A stretch of DNA of 64,000 bases, taken from Microbacterium trichothecenolyticum (lineage in GTDB: Bacteria > Actinomycetota > Actinomycetes > Actinomycetales > Microbacteriaceae). Shown here piece by piece: positions 50,872-61,175 of this stretch (the first letter of the stretch is position 1; every line of letters starts with the position of its first letter). The notes below the pieces were generated by a model that worked only from the letters and a program-made list of their open reading frames with translations, had not been told where the DNA came from and did no database searches. The stretch is taken from positions 186,001 to 250,000 of the forward strand of contig NZ_JYJA01000041.1 of NCBI RefSeq assembly GCF_000956465.1, read 5' to 3'. Both the position numbers and the translations under genes were made by a program.

Positions 50872-51267
50872 CTGGCGGATCGGGCGGCACGACGCTGCGC
50901 ACGCACCCACGTCCTCTGGCTCGTCTTCCACGAGGGTCCGCGCACCCAGGCGGAGCTGGCAACGGGGCTCGGCGTCACGCCGCGCAATGTCACGACCCTC
51001 GTCGATGGACTCGAGGCCACCGGCTTCGCACGCCGCGAGCCGCACCCCCACGACCGCCGGGCGGTGCTCGTGACGCTGACAGACCGCGGTGAGGTGGCCA
51101 TGCGGGCCATGGATGCCGAGCACACCCGACTCGGCGCACAGCTCATCGACGGCCTCGACGACGCGACGGCGCAGGCGACGCTGCGCGGACTGAACCACGT
51201 CCTCGACCGGCTGAGCCGGCTCATCGCGGAGCACGAGGCCCGCACCGCCGAGGATGACCCGTCGTGA
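50872..51267 (+). pseudogene. MarR-type regulator lacking a normal 5' end
   Basis: The frame encodes a clear winged helix: TQAELATGLGVTPRNVTTLVDGLEATGFARR followed by PHDRRAVLVTLTDRG, as in MarR proteins, then a C-terminal dimer helix. The N-terminal helix that normally precedes THVLWLVFHEGP is missing. The frame has no ATG, GTG or TTG until 50809, which lies inside recO on the other strand and would read recO antisense. A CTG at 50872 is the nearest conceivable start. I judge it a 5'-truncated gene, or one using a very unusual start. Its stop overlaps the GTG of the next small gene (GTGA). Confidence 0.55.
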
Positions 51268-51530
51268 GCGCCGTCGACACTCCCCGCGACAGCCCACCCC
51301 GACCGGAGCGGTCGCCGGGCAGCCCCACTCGACCCGCGTGGCGGGCGAAGCTGGGCACCTTCACCCGGCGCGCGTGGATCATGGAACTCGGCGTCTACCA
51401 GAGCATCTACCGGTTCGTGTTCCGCCGGCCCCGCGTTCCCGCGGGCGCCCGCGACCGCATCGAGGCGATGCGACTGTGGACGGACGATCTCGACGGATTC
51501 CTGTCGGCGGTGCGCACCCACATCCCCTGA
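51264..51530 (+). CDS. Small protein, probably an internally deleted membrane protein remnant
   Basis: An 88-residue product starting at GTG 51264. An Arg/Pro-rich start leads to RRAWIMELGVYQSIYRFVFRRPRVPAGA, which from memory resembles the entry into the first helix of a class of actinobacterial membrane proteins encoded after MarR genes. Here no membrane helix follows. The chain passes straight to EAMRLWTDDLDGFLSAVR, which looks like the C-terminal end of that class. This would fit an in-frame deletion of the middle, but it needs a search to confirm. Overlap with the MarR frame shows the former operon. Confidence 0.5.
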   Translation: MSAVDTPRDSPPRPERSPGSPTRPAWRAKLGTFTRRAWIMELGVYQSIYRFVFRRPRVPAGARDRIEAMRLWTDDLDGFLSAVRTHIP

Positions 51531-51538
51531 TCGCCGTC

Positions 51539-51544
51539 GACAAT
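51539..51544 (+). promoter_or_regulatory. -10 element of the TRIC-like gene (leaderless start)
   Basis: GACAAT is 6 nt from the GTG at 51551. The GGAGGG between them is too close to serve as a ribosome site. Confidence 0.5.
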
Positions 51545-51550
51545 GGAGGG

Positions 51551-52237
51551 GTGTACGAGCCGGTCTTCGTGATCCCCCTCTGGGCCGACCTCATCGCCGT
51601 GGGCCTCGGCGGAATCCAAGGCGCGCTGTTCGCCTCCGGCTTCCGCGGCGAACGCCGGCTCGACATGCTCGGCGTCGCGATCATCGGCATCGTCATGGGC
51701 ATGGGCGGCGGGCTCATCCGCGACCTGCTGCTCAACGTCACGCCGACCACGCTGCAGAGCAACTGGTACCTGCTCACCGCCGGTGGCGCGGCCCTGTTCG
51801 GGATGCTGCTCGCCGGCCTCTTCCAGCGGCTCAACGCCGTCATCGTCGGCCTCGATGCCCTGGTCATCGGCCTGTTCGGCGCATTCGGCACCAGCAAGGC
51901 CCTCGTCCTCGGGCTTCCGCTCGTGCCGGCCGTCTTCGTCGGGGTATGCGCGGCGGTAGGCGGCGGCATCCTCCGCGACGTGATCATGGGCCTGCCGGTC
52001 GCGATCATGCATGTGGGCTCGCTCTACGCAGTCGCCGCGGGAGTCGGATGCCTCGTCCTCGCGACGGCGGAGGAGCTCGGCGTGAACGTGGTCATCGCCG
52101 CGGTGATCGGCATCGTCGTGACGACGGTGATCCGTCTGCTCGCGGTGATCTTCGACATCTCGCTGCCCGAGCAGCGGGCGCTCTACCGTCGCAAGGTGGC
52201 CGTGGAGACCTCGACGATCCCGATCGTGAAGCACTGA
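51551..52237 (+). CDS. TRIC-type cation channel family protein (UPF0126)
   Basis: A 228-residue membrane protein with seven predicted helices. It contains two repeats of the glycine-rich family motif, GMGGGLIRDLLLN and AVGGGILRDVIMG. This is the bacterial relative of trimeric intracellular cation channels, thought to pass potassium. The length and the duplicated three-helix layout fit. The start is set by the -10 spacing. Upstream in-frame sequence belongs to the preceding small gene in another frame. Confidence 0.9.
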   Translation: MYEPVFVIPLWADLIAVGLGGIQGALFASGFRGERRLDMLGVAIIGIVMGMGGGLIRDLLLNVTPTTLQSNWYLLTAGGAALFGMLLAGLFQRLNAVIVGLDALVIGLFGAFGTSKALVLGLPLVPAVFVGVCAAVGGGILRDVIMGLPVAIMHVGSLYAVAAGVGCLVLATAEELGVNVVIAAVIGIVVTTVIRLLAVIFDISLPEQRALYRRKVAVETSTIPIVKH

Positions 52238-52302
52238 GGCATCCGCGGTTCGTCCCTGCGCCTCGACTCGTCAGCCGCTCGACGACCAGCGGCGGCGAAC
52301 AC

Positions 52303-52341
52303 CGACGGGCGCGCGCGGGGATCACCCGCGCACACCCGTCG
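52303..52341. terminator. Hairpin between the TRIC-like gene and leuA
   Basis: GCGCGGG/CCCGCGC with a 5-nt loop is enclosed by a CGACGGG/CCCGTCG pair. It lies between two convergent genes. Confidence 0.65.
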
Positions 52342-52352
52342 ACGGTTCGCGC

Positions 52353-54268
<1,916 letters not shown>

Positions 54269-54274
54269 GGATTC

Positions 54275-54280
54275 AGGCTA
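54275..54280 (-). promoter_or_regulatory. -10 element of the leuA leader (leaderless start)
   Basis: TAGCCT on the minus strand is 6 nt from the leader peptide ATG at 54268. Confidence 0.65.
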
Positions 54281-54373
54281 CACCCCGTTGCGAGCAGAGA
54301 GCGAACGGATGACGGACGGATGCCGCGGCATCCGTTTCTGAGACGATCGGCGTCGACGCGACACCATCGAGAC

Positions 54374-55003
54374 ATGAGAGGTCTCCATCGCCCCCTCGGC
54401 ATCGCCGCCACCGCCGCCGTCGTCATGGTCGCCATCGCCGCGTGCGCGAGCGCGGGTCCCGGCGGGACGCCCGCACCCGCGTCGCTCGGGGCCGTCACCC
54501 CGATCCCGCCCGAAGGCGAGGTCTCCGCCACCGGCACCGTGATCGACACCGGCGGCGCCGCACAGCTGTGCCTGGGCGCGGTCGCGGAGTCGTATCCCCC
54601 GCAGTGCACCGGGATCCCGCTGGAGGGCTGGACGTGGCAAGGCGTCGACGGCGCGGAGTCGTCGGGTGACGTCACGTGGGGCGCGTATGCGGTGCGCGGC
54701 ACGTACGACGGCGAGTCCTTCACTTCGACGCAGCCGCCGATCCTCCTCGCCCTGTACGACCCGATCCGGCCGGAGGACCCGACGGGCGGGACACCCGGCA
54801 CGGGCGACGAGGCGACTCTCGCGGCCATCCAGGACGAGCTCCCCGCCAAGCTCGGCGACGCCTATCTGACCTCTTACCCGCAGGACGGATGGCTCTGGGT
54901 CGACGTCGTGTGGGACGACGGGAGCTGGCAGGAGGCCGCCGACGCCGAGTACGGTGCCGACACGGTCGTCATCCGCTCGGCGATCACCGAGACCGGCGGG
55001 TGA
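54374..55003 (+). CDS. Lipoprotein of unknown function
   Basis: A 209-residue lipoprotein. A type II signal peptide (GIAATAAVVMVAIAAC) ends at a Cys near residue 24, followed by a Gly/Pro/Ala spacer and a compact domain of about 170 residues. AAQLCLGAVAESYPPQCTGIPLEGW contains two Cys that may pair. The second half (DEATLAAIQDELPAKLGDAYLTSYPQDGWLWVDVVWDD) looks like a small alpha/beta unit. No family recognised, though similar orphan lipoproteins are frequent in Microbacterium. The ATG at 54374 follows CACCAT by 6 nt. A longer frame from 54320 would precede the signal peptide. Confidence 0.72.
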   Translation: MRGLHRPLGIAATAAVVMVAIAACASAGPGGTPAPASLGAVTPIPPEGEVSATGTVIDTGGAAQLCLGAVAESYPPQCTGIPLEGWTWQGVDGAESSGDVTWGAYAVRGTYDGESFTSTQPPILLALYDPIRPEDPTGGTPGTGDEATLAAIQDELPAKLGDAYLTSYPQDGWLWVDVVWDDGSWQEAADAEYGADTVVIRSAITETGG

Positions 55004-55015
55004 GCGGGGCTCGGG

Positions 55016-55960
55016 TCAGAAGCCGAGGCGTCCGAGCTGCTTCGGGTCTCGCTGCCACTCCTTCGCGATGCGCACGTGCAGCTTCAAGAACACCTTGGTG
55101 CCCAGGAGCGGTTCGATCTGCGCGCGGGCGCGGGCGCCGACATCGCGCAGCCGGGAGCCCTTGTGGCCGATGATGATGCCCTTCTGGCTGTCGCGCTCGA
55201 CGACGATGTCGGCGTAGACGTCGGTCAGGTCGGAGTCCTCGCGGGCCTCCACCTCCTGCACGACGACGGCGATCGAGTGCGGCAGTTCGTCGCGCACGCC
55301 GTCGAGGGCGGCCTCGCGGATGATCTCGGCGATCCGGTCCTCGGTCGACTCGTCGGTGACGACGCCCTCCGGGTACAGGGCGGGGCCTTCCGGCATGAGG
55401 GCGAGCAGCTCGTCGCTCAGGACCTCGAGCTGGTCGCGAGTGAAGGCGGAGAGCGGGATCACGGCGGCCCAGTCCTCGCGGAGCTGGTCCACCTCGATGA
55501 GCCGCTCGGTGATCTCGTCGCGGGTCGCGGCATCCGTCTTCGTCACGATCGCGACCTTCTTCGCGCGGCCGTAGCCGCTGAGCGACTCCGCGATGCGGCG
55601 ATCGCCCGGTCCGACCTTCTCGGTCGCGGGCACGCAGAAGCCGATGACGTCGACGTCGCCGAGCACCTGCTCGACGAGGTCGTTCAGGCGCTGCCCGAGC
55701 AGCGTGCGGGGCTTGTGGAGGCCCGGGGTGTCGACGATGACGAGCTGACCGCCGGGGCGGTTCAGGATCCCGCGGATCGCCCGGCGGGTGGTCTGCGGCT
55801 TGTCGCTGGTGATCGCGACCTTCTCGCCGACCAGGGCGTTCGTCAGCGTCGACTTGCCGACGTTGGGTCGACCGACGAACGTGACGAAGCCGGATCGCCC
55901 CTCGCCGGAGGCAGCGGTCGAGTCGGCCTCGGGTGCCGGTGCGGGGTCTTTGTCGGTCAT
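55016..55960 (-). CDS. era: GTPase Era
   Basis: A 314-residue GTPase that binds 16S rRNA during small-subunit assembly. G1 is GRPNVGKS, G3 is DTPGLHKPR and G4 is TKTD (Thr instead of the usual Asn). The C-terminal KH domain has IIGHKGSRLRDVGARAR. GGAAGGAAGAG lies upstream of the ATG, and the start overlaps the corC stop by 4 nt. It is the last gene of the HIT-phoH-ybeY-corC-era series. Confidence 0.95.
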   Translation of the reverse strand: MTDKDPAPAPEADSTAASGEGRSGFVTFVGRPNVGKSTLTNALVGEKVAITSDKPQTTRRAIRGILNRPGGQLVIVDTPGLHKPRTLLGQRLNDLVEQVLGDVDVIGFCVPATEKVGPGDRRIAESLSGYGRAKKVAIVTKTDAATRDEITERLIEVDQLREDWAAVIPLSAFTRDQLEVLSDELLALMPEGPALYPEGVVTDESTEDRIAEIIREAALDGVRDELPHSIAVVVQEVEAREDSDLTDVYADIVVERDSQKGIIIGHKGSRLRDVGARARAQIEPLLGTKVFLKLHVRIAKEWQRDPKQLGRLGF

Positions 55961-57309
55961 GACGTCTCTTCCTTCCGAGGCAGCCGGATCTCGCCGGTGC
56001 GGGGGCTCACGATGCGGATCTCGCCCGTGCGCGGTGAGCGGCCGACGCCGAGCGCGGGATCGCCGCGCTCGACGAAGACCGTCGAGATCCCGCGCCCGCG
56101 CCCGCGGGACGAGCCCCCGGTGAGCACGAGGCCGGCGTATTCGGCCGTGGCGCCGGGCTGCGGCACGCGGCCCAGAGCCTTGCCCAACAGCCCGCCGATG
56201 GAGTCGACGTCCTCGTCCTCGAGCTCGAGACCGAACAGGTCGCCGACCTCGTCGAGACCCAGACGGGCGCTCACGCGGTAGTGACCGGGCTCCAGTTCGG
56301 TGACTTCCTCGGCGCGCGGGTCGTACTCGTCCGCGATGTCGCCGACGAGCTCCTCGATGAGGTCTTCGAGCGTCACGAGTCCCGACACGCCGCCGTACTC
56401 GTCGACGACGAGACACACGTGCACGGCGTCGCGCTTCATCTGCTGCAGCAGCGTCTCGGCCTTCATCGACTCGGGTACGAACACCGCCGGACGCGCGATC
56501 CGGCTGATCGGGGCATCCCGCCACCCGGTCTCGTCGCGGAAGCCGAACTGCACCAGGTCCTTGAGGTACAGCACGCCGATGACGTCGTCCGCGTCGTCGT
56601 CCACGATCGGCATCCGCGAGACGCCCTTCTCGAGGAACAGCGTCATGGCTTCGCGCGTCGAGGTCGAGGCATCCACCGTCACCATGTCGGTGCGCGGCAC
56701 CATCACGGCCCGCACGAACGTGTCGGTGAAGTCGAACACCGAGTGGATCAGCTCGCGGTCGTCCTGTTCGATGAGTTCGTTCTCGGCCGCCTCGTCGATG
56801 ATGCTGAGCAGCTGCTCCTCCGACGCGAACGACGAGCCTCGCGACGCGCCCGGAGTGATGCGCGTGCCGAGCGCGACGAGCCCATGCGCGAGCGGGCCCA
56901 GGATGATGCGTACGCCACGAACCACCGGAGCCGCCCCGCGGAGCAGCCCGCGGGCGTGCAGCCGGCCCACCGATCGCGGGCTGGCGCCGACGACGACGTA
57001 CGAGACGCCGGTCATGAGCAGGGCCGCCGCCAGCATCGCCCACCAGATGTTGTCGAACAGGTCGACGAAGGCGACGGTGACGAGCACGGCGGCCGTCGTC
57101 TCGGCCAGCACGCGGATGAAGATCACGGCGTTGGCGTGCGCGTCGGGATCGTCCGCGATCTTCCGCAGCGACGCCGCGTTGCGCCCGCCTGCTCCGAGCT
57201 CGGCGAGGTCGGCGCGGGAGGTGACGCTGAGCGCCGCGTCGATCGCAACCATGAGGGCGCCGAACGCGAGCAGGAGCGCTGCGGCGACGAGAAGGAGGGC
57301 GGCGGTCAT
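55957..57309 (-). CDS. CNNM/CorC-type membrane protein with CBS domains
   Basis: A 450-residue protein. The N-terminal DUF21 membrane domain has three or four helices (residues about 1-140). A CBS pair follows, with VPRTDMVTVDAS and VSRMPIVDDDADDVIGVLYLKDL, then the CorC/HlyC transporter-associated domain (EPGHYRVSARLGLDEV). Relatives are implicated in magnesium or cobalt efflux. The name hemolysin used in databases is historical. The start overlaps the ybeY stop (ATGA), and the stop overlaps era. Confidence 0.92.
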   Translation of the reverse strand: MTAALLLVAAALLLAFGALMVAIDAALSVTSRADLAELGAGGRNAASLRKIADDPDAHANAVIFIRVLAETTAAVLVTVAFVDLFDNIWWAMLAAALLMTGVSYVVVGASPRSVGRLHARGLLRGAAPVVRGVRIILGPLAHGLVALGTRITPGASRGSSFASEEQLLSIIDEAAENELIEQDDRELIHSVFDFTDTFVRAVMVPRTDMVTVDASTSTREAMTLFLEKGVSRMPIVDDDADDVIGVLYLKDLVQFGFRDETGWRDAPISRIARPAVFVPESMKAETLLQQMKRDAVHVCLVVDEYGGVSGLVTLEDLIEELVGDIADEYDPRAEEVTELEPGHYRVSARLGLDEVGDLFGLELEDEDVDSIGGLLGKALGRVPQPGATAEYAGLVLTGGSSRGRGRGISTVFVERGDPALGVGRSPRTGEIRIVSPRTGEIRLPRKEETS

Positions 57310-57776
57310 GCGCGAGGTCGTCGGCGTTCGGATGCCTGGAACGAGGTGATGAGCTCGCGCTGCAGTCCGAACATCTCCCGCTCCTCCTCCGGCTCGGCGT
57401 GGTCGAAGCCGAGGAGGTGCAGCAGGCCGTGCGTGGTCAGGAGGATGAGCTCGTCGAGCGTGGAGTGCTTCGCGGCGACCGCCTGGGTCTCGGCGACCTG
57501 CGGGCACAGCACGATGTCGCCGAGGAGGCCCGCAGGCGTCGGGGCGTCCTCGGTGCCGGGACGCAGCTCGTCCATCGGGAAGCTCAGGACGTCGGTCGGT
57601 CCAGGCTCGTCCATCCACTGGACGTGCAGCGCCTCCATCGCGCCCTCGTCGACGAGGAGGATCGCGACGTCGGCCTCGGGGCTGACGTGCAGTTCGGCGA
57701 GGTTGTGCTCCATGAGCCGCAGCAGGACCGTCTCATCGACGGCGATCCCCGATTCGTTGCCGATCTCGATGGTCAT
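57306..57776 (-). CDS. ybeY: rRNA maturation endonuclease YbeY
   Basis: A 156-residue metallo-endoribonuclease for rRNA processing and ribosome quality control. The zinc site THGLLHLLGFDH (HxxxHxxxxxH) is intact. DVLSFPMDE and GDIVLCPQ are the other family stretches. The start overlaps the phoH stop by 4 nt, placing it in the conserved phoH-ybeY-corC-era order. Confidence 0.95.
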   Translation of the reverse strand: MTIEIGNESGIAVDETVLLRLMEHNLAELHVSPEADVAILLVDEGAMEALHVQWMDEPGPTDVLSFPMDELRPGTEDAPTPAGLLGDIVLCPQVAETQAVAAKHSTLDELILLTTHGLLHLLGFDHAEPEEEREMFGLQRELITSFQASERRRPRA

Positions 57777-58864
57777 GGGCGTCCTCGCTTCGGAAGGTGG
57801 TCACGGGGTCCGCCGGTGCGGGCGGTGGCGGCACGCCGCTCGGCGCGGTTGGCGAACTCGGAGGCCTCGTCGCGCTCGCGACGTGCGGCGAGCCGGCGCT
57901 CGTCGTACTCGCTGTAGGCGTCGACGATGCGGCCCACCAGCGTGTGGCGCACGACGTCGTCGCTCGTCAGGTACGAGAAGTGGATGTCGTCGATGTCGCC
58001 GAGCACGCGCGTCACCAGCCGCAGACCCGACGCGCCCTGCGGGAGGTCGATCTGCGTGATGTCGCCGGTGACCACCATGCGCGTGCCGAAGCCGAGGCGC
58101 GTGAGGAACATCTTCATCTGCTCAGGCGTCGTGTTCTGGGCCTCGTCGAGCACGACGAACGAGTCGTTGAGCGTGCGGCCGCGCATGTACGCCAGCGGCG
58201 CGACCTCGATCGTGCCGGTCGCCATGAGCTTGGGCACGAGCTCGGGGTCCATCATCTCGTTGAGCGCGTCATAGAGCGGCCGCAGGTACGGGTCGATCTT
58301 GTCGGTGAGCGTGCCCGGGAGGAAGCCGAGCCGCTCCCCCGCCTCGACGGCCGGCCGGGTCAGGATGATGCGGCTGACCTCCTTGCGCTGCAGCGCCTGG
58401 ACGGCCTTCGCCATAGCGAGATACGTCTTGCCGGTACCGGCCGGGCCGATGCCGAACACGATCGTGTTCTCCTCGATCGCGTCGACGTAAGCCTTCTGGC
58501 CGAGGGTCTTCGGGCGGATGACCTTGCCGCGCGACGACAGGATGGCCTCGCCGAGCACCTCCGACGGGCGGAGCCCGGCTTCGCTGCGGAGGATGCGGTT
58601 CGACGACGCGACGTCGTCCTCGCCGAGCGACTGGCCCGCCTTCGTCATCGCGAGCAGCTCGTCGACGAGCGTCCGCGCCGCGGCGACGGCCGGCGCCTCG
58701 CCCGTGAGCGTGATCTCGTTGCCGCGCACGTGCACATCGACACCCGGGTGCTCCTTCTCGACGACCCGCAGCAGTCGGTCCTGCGGACCGAGGAGCTGCA
58801 CCATCGCGACGCCGTCGACCTCGACGTGGTCGCTCACCGTCTCATGACCGGGTTGATCAGGCAC
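57773..58864 (-). CDS. phoH: PhoH family ATPase
   Basis: A 363-residue cytosolic ATPase linked to RNA metabolism through its constant neighbour ybeY. An N-terminal KH-like region ([16 protein letters not shown]) precedes Walker A GPAGTGKT and Walker [10 protein letters not shown], with [16 protein letters not shown] between. The C-terminus is basic. The GTG start at 58864 overlaps the HIT gene by 8 nt and has GAAGAG upstream. A GTG ten codons downstream is an alternative. Confidence 0.94.
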   Translation of the reverse strand: MPDQPGHETVSDHVEVDGVAMVQLLGPQDRLLRVVEKEHPGVDVHVRGNEITLTGEAPAVAAARTLVDELLAMTKAGQSLGEDDVASSNRILRSEAGLRPSEVLGEAILSSRGKVIRPKTLGQKAYVDAIEENTIVFGIGPAGTGKTYLAMAKAVQALQRKEVSRIILTRPAVEAGERLGFLPGTLTDKIDPYLRPLYDALNEMMDPELVPKLMATGTIEVAPLAYMRGRTLNDSFVVLDEAQNTTPEQMKMFLTRLGFGTRMVVTGDITQIDLPQGASGLRLVTRVLGDIDDIHFSYLTSDDVVRHTLVGRIVDAYSEYDERRLAARRERDEASEFANRAERRAATARTGGPRDHLPKRGRP

Positions 58865-59204
58865 CGATGCTCTTCTCTTCGAGGCCCCCCGCGAGCACAT
58901 GGGCGTGCACGTGGAAGATGGTCTGGCCCGCGTTCGGGCCGGTGTTGAAGACCAGGCGGAAATCGCCGTCCGAATGCTCGGCGGCGACCGTGTTCGCGAG
59001 TCCCACGAGCTCGGCCATGAGGTCAGGGTCGCCCGCGGCGAGCTCGACGACGTTGCGGTACTCCTCGGTCTTGGGGATCACCAGCAGGTGCACAGGCGCC
59101 TTCGGGGCGATGTCACGGATGGCGAATGCGTTCTCGGTCTCTGCGATGATCTCGGACGGGATATCGCCGTCCAGGATGCGCGTGAAGATCGAATGTCCAC
59201 TCAT
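58857..59204 (-). CDS. HIT family nucleotide-binding protein
   Basis: A 115-residue histidine-triad protein of the Hint branch, which cleaves purine nucleoside phosphoramidates. The motif HVHAHVLAGG gives H-phi-H-phi-H. CIFCKI at the N-terminus is replaced by FTRILDGDIPSE, so the zinc site found in some members is absent. The ATG at 59204 is 6 nt from TAGACT, so the gene can be transcribed independently of rsmE. Confidence 0.94.
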   Translation of the reverse strand: MSGHSIFTRILDGDIPSEIIAETENAFAIRDIAPKAPVHLLVIPKTEEYRNVVELAAGDPDLMAELVGLANTVAAEHSDGDFRLVFNTGPNAGQTIFHVHAHVLAGGLEEKSIGA

Positions 59205-59210
59205 GTCGCA

Positions 59211-59216
59211 AGTCTA
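59211..59216 (-). promoter_or_regulatory. -10 element of the HIT gene (leaderless start, internal promoter)
   Basis: TAGACT on the minus strand is 6 nt from the ATG at 59204. It lies in the 66-nt gap after rsmE. Confidence 0.65.
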
Positions 59217-59270
59217 CCGACGGGCCCCCTCGGCAGGATCCGGGACCGGTCGGGTGATCCTGTCGAACCG

Positions 59271-60008
59271 TCACCACCGCCCGAGTGCGGTGCTGACGAC
59301 GGCCAGCGCCGCGGGACCCGCGGTCGACGTGCGCAGCACCGTGTCGCCGAGGCGCACGAGTCGCGCGCCCGCGGACGCGAGGGCGTCGAGCTCTTCGGGG
59401 GCGATGCCGCCTTCGGGTCCGACGACGAGCACGATGTCGCGCTCCTCATCGGGCTCCACCGCGAGCGCGCTGAGCCGCTCTGTGGCCGTCGGCTCGAGGA
59501 CCAGCACGACGGATTCCGGCGCCCGGCGCGCGAGCGCCGCGGTCGTGGTCAGCTCCGCCACCGCCGGCACCCACACGCGGTGGGCCTGCTTCGCGGCCTC
59601 CCGCACGATGGTGGCCCAGCGGGCGCGGCCCTTCACGGCCTTCGCCGCGTCCCATCGCGAGACGCTGCGTGCGGCCTGCCACGGCACGATCTCGTCGACG
59701 CCGAGCTCGGTCGCCGCCTGCACGGCGAGCTCGTCCCGATCCCCCTTGGCCAGCGCCTGCACGAGCACGATCCGCGGGCTCGGGGCTGCGGCATCCGTCC
59801 GTCCGTCGATGCGCACGATCACCTCGCGGGGCGCGACCGACTCGACCGTGCCGGTCAGCCACGCTCCGCGCCCGTCGCCGACCGTGACCTCCTCGCCGAT
59901 GCGCACCCGGCGCACCGTCGAGGCGTGGTGGGCCTCCGCACCGGTGAGCGTCACGGCGTCGCCGGGAGCGGCGCCGACGGGCTGGTCGAGGAGGAAGTGC
60001 AGCGCCAC
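59271..60008 (-). CDS. rsmE: 16S rRNA m3U1498 methyltransferase
   Basis: A 245-residue SPOUT methyltransferase. A PUA-like N-terminus (GDAVTLTGAEAHHASTVRR) precedes the knot motifs VLVVGPEGGIAPEEL and LVRLGDTVLRTSTAG; the usual LRTETA reads LRTSTA here. It starts 3 nt after the dnaJ stop and belongs to hrcA-dnaJ-rsmE, linking ribosome modification to the heat-shock unit. Confidence 0.94.
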   Translation of the reverse strand: MALHFLLDQPVGAAPGDAVTLTGAEAHHASTVRRVRIGEEVTVGDGRGAWLTGTVESVAPREVIVRIDGRTDAAAPSPRIVLVQALAKGDRDELAVQAATELGVDEIVPWQAARSVSRWDAAKAVKGRARWATIVREAAKQAHRVWVPAVAELTTTAALARRAPESVVLVLEPTATERLSALAVEPDEERDIVLVVGPEGGIAPEELDALASAGARLVRLGDTVLRTSTAGPAALAVVSTALGRW

Positions 60009-60011
60009 CGG

Positions 60012-61124
60012 TCAGCTGTTCCGGAAGCGATCGCGGAGCTTCGCGAACAGGCCCTGGTGGAACTCGGCGAGCTTGGGGGCCGGCGCCTTGGTGCGCTTCG
60101 CGAAGTCCTCGATGAGGGCGCGCTCCTTGTGGTCGAGGCGCGTGGGCGTGACCACGTGCACGCCGACCTTGAGGTCGCCGCGCTGCGAGCCGCGCAGCGG
60201 CGTGATGCCGCGGCCCTTGATCGTCAGGATGTCTCCCGCCTGCACGCCTGCCCGCACCTCGAGGTCGACCGGGCCGTCGAGCGACTGGATGGTCGTCGTC
60301 GTGCCGAGGATCGCGTCGGGCATCGACACTTCGAGCGTCGCCAGCAGGTCGTCGCCGTCACGGCTGAACACCTCGTGCGGCTGCACCGTGACCTCGATGT
60401 ACAGGTCGCCGTTGGGGCCGCCCGCCGGGCCGACCTCGCCCGACCCCGGCAGCTGCAGGCGGAGCCCGGTCTCGACGCCGGCCGGGATGTCGAGCGACAC
60501 GGTGCGGCGGGCGCGCACGCGGCCCTGGCCCTGGCAGGTGGCGCACGGGTACGGGATGGTGGTGCCGTAGCCCTGGCACACGTTGCACGGCTGCGTCGTG
60601 ACGACGTTGCCGAGGAGGCTGCGCACCTGGCGCTGCACATTGCCGGTGCCGTGGCAGATGTCGCACGTGACGGGGCTCGTCCCGGGCTGGCAGCAGGAGC
60701 CCTGACAGGTCTCGCACACCACGGCCGTGTCGACCTCGATGTCGCGGTGCGTGCCGAACACGACATCGCCGAGCTCGAGCGTGACACGGACGAGGGCGTC
60801 CTGGCCGCGCTCGCGGCGCGATCGGGGCCGGCCCCCGCGCGAGCCGCCCGCCGCGCCGAAGAACGTCTCGAAGATGTCGTTGAACCCGCCGAAGCCGCCG
60901 GCGCCGCCGAACGGCGAGTCACCGCCGCCCATGTCGTAGCGGGCGCGCTGCTCGGGGTCGCTGAGGACGTCGTACGCGTGCGTCACGAGCTTGAAGCGCT
61001 CGGATGCCTCCTCGCCCGGGTTCACATCCGGGTGCAGCTGACGGGCCAGCCGCCGGTACGCCTTCTTGATCTCGTCGGTGGAGGCGTCGCGTGAGACGCC
61101 GAGGACCTCGTAGTGGTCAGCCAC
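60012..61124 (-). CDS. dnaJ: Chaperone DnaJ (type I Hsp40)
   Basis: A 370-residue co-chaperone of DnaK. The J domain has the HPD tripeptide in [12 protein letters not shown], a Gly/Phe-rich linker follows ([15 protein letters not shown]), and the zinc domain has four CxxCxGxG-like motifs ([32 protein letters not shown]). The first has Ser-Cys in place of Gly-x-Gly. It lies 51 nt after hrcA, the usual actinobacterial hrcA-dnaJ2 pair. Confidence 0.95.
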   Translation of the reverse strand: MADHYEVLGVSRDASTDEIKKAYRRLARQLHPDVNPGEEASERFKLVTHAYDVLSDPEQRARYDMGGGDSPFGGAGGFGGFNDIFETFFGAAGGSRGGRPRSRRERGQDALVRVTLELGDVVFGTHRDIEVDTAVVCETCQGSCCQPGTSPVTCDICHGTGNVQRQVRSLLGNVVTTQPCNVCQGYGTTIPYPCATCQGQGRVRARRTVSLDIPAGVETGLRLQLPGSGEVGPAGGPNGDLYIEVTVQPHEVFSRDGDDLLATLEVSMPDAILGTTTTIQSLDGPVDLEVRAGVQAGDILTIKGRGITPLRGSQRGDLKVGVHVVTPTRLDHKERALIEDFAKRTKAPAPKLAEFHQGLFAKLRDRFRNS

Positions 61125-61175
61125 TTTCGCCTTCCTGCCGCGGCCGCGCCGCGGGATCGTGTGTGCGCGCGTGCG

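Noticed and set aside
55961-57043. Extension of the era frame
   Set aside because: It overlaps corC in another frame and has no domain; ATG 55960 has a ribosome site and the normal Era N-terminus.
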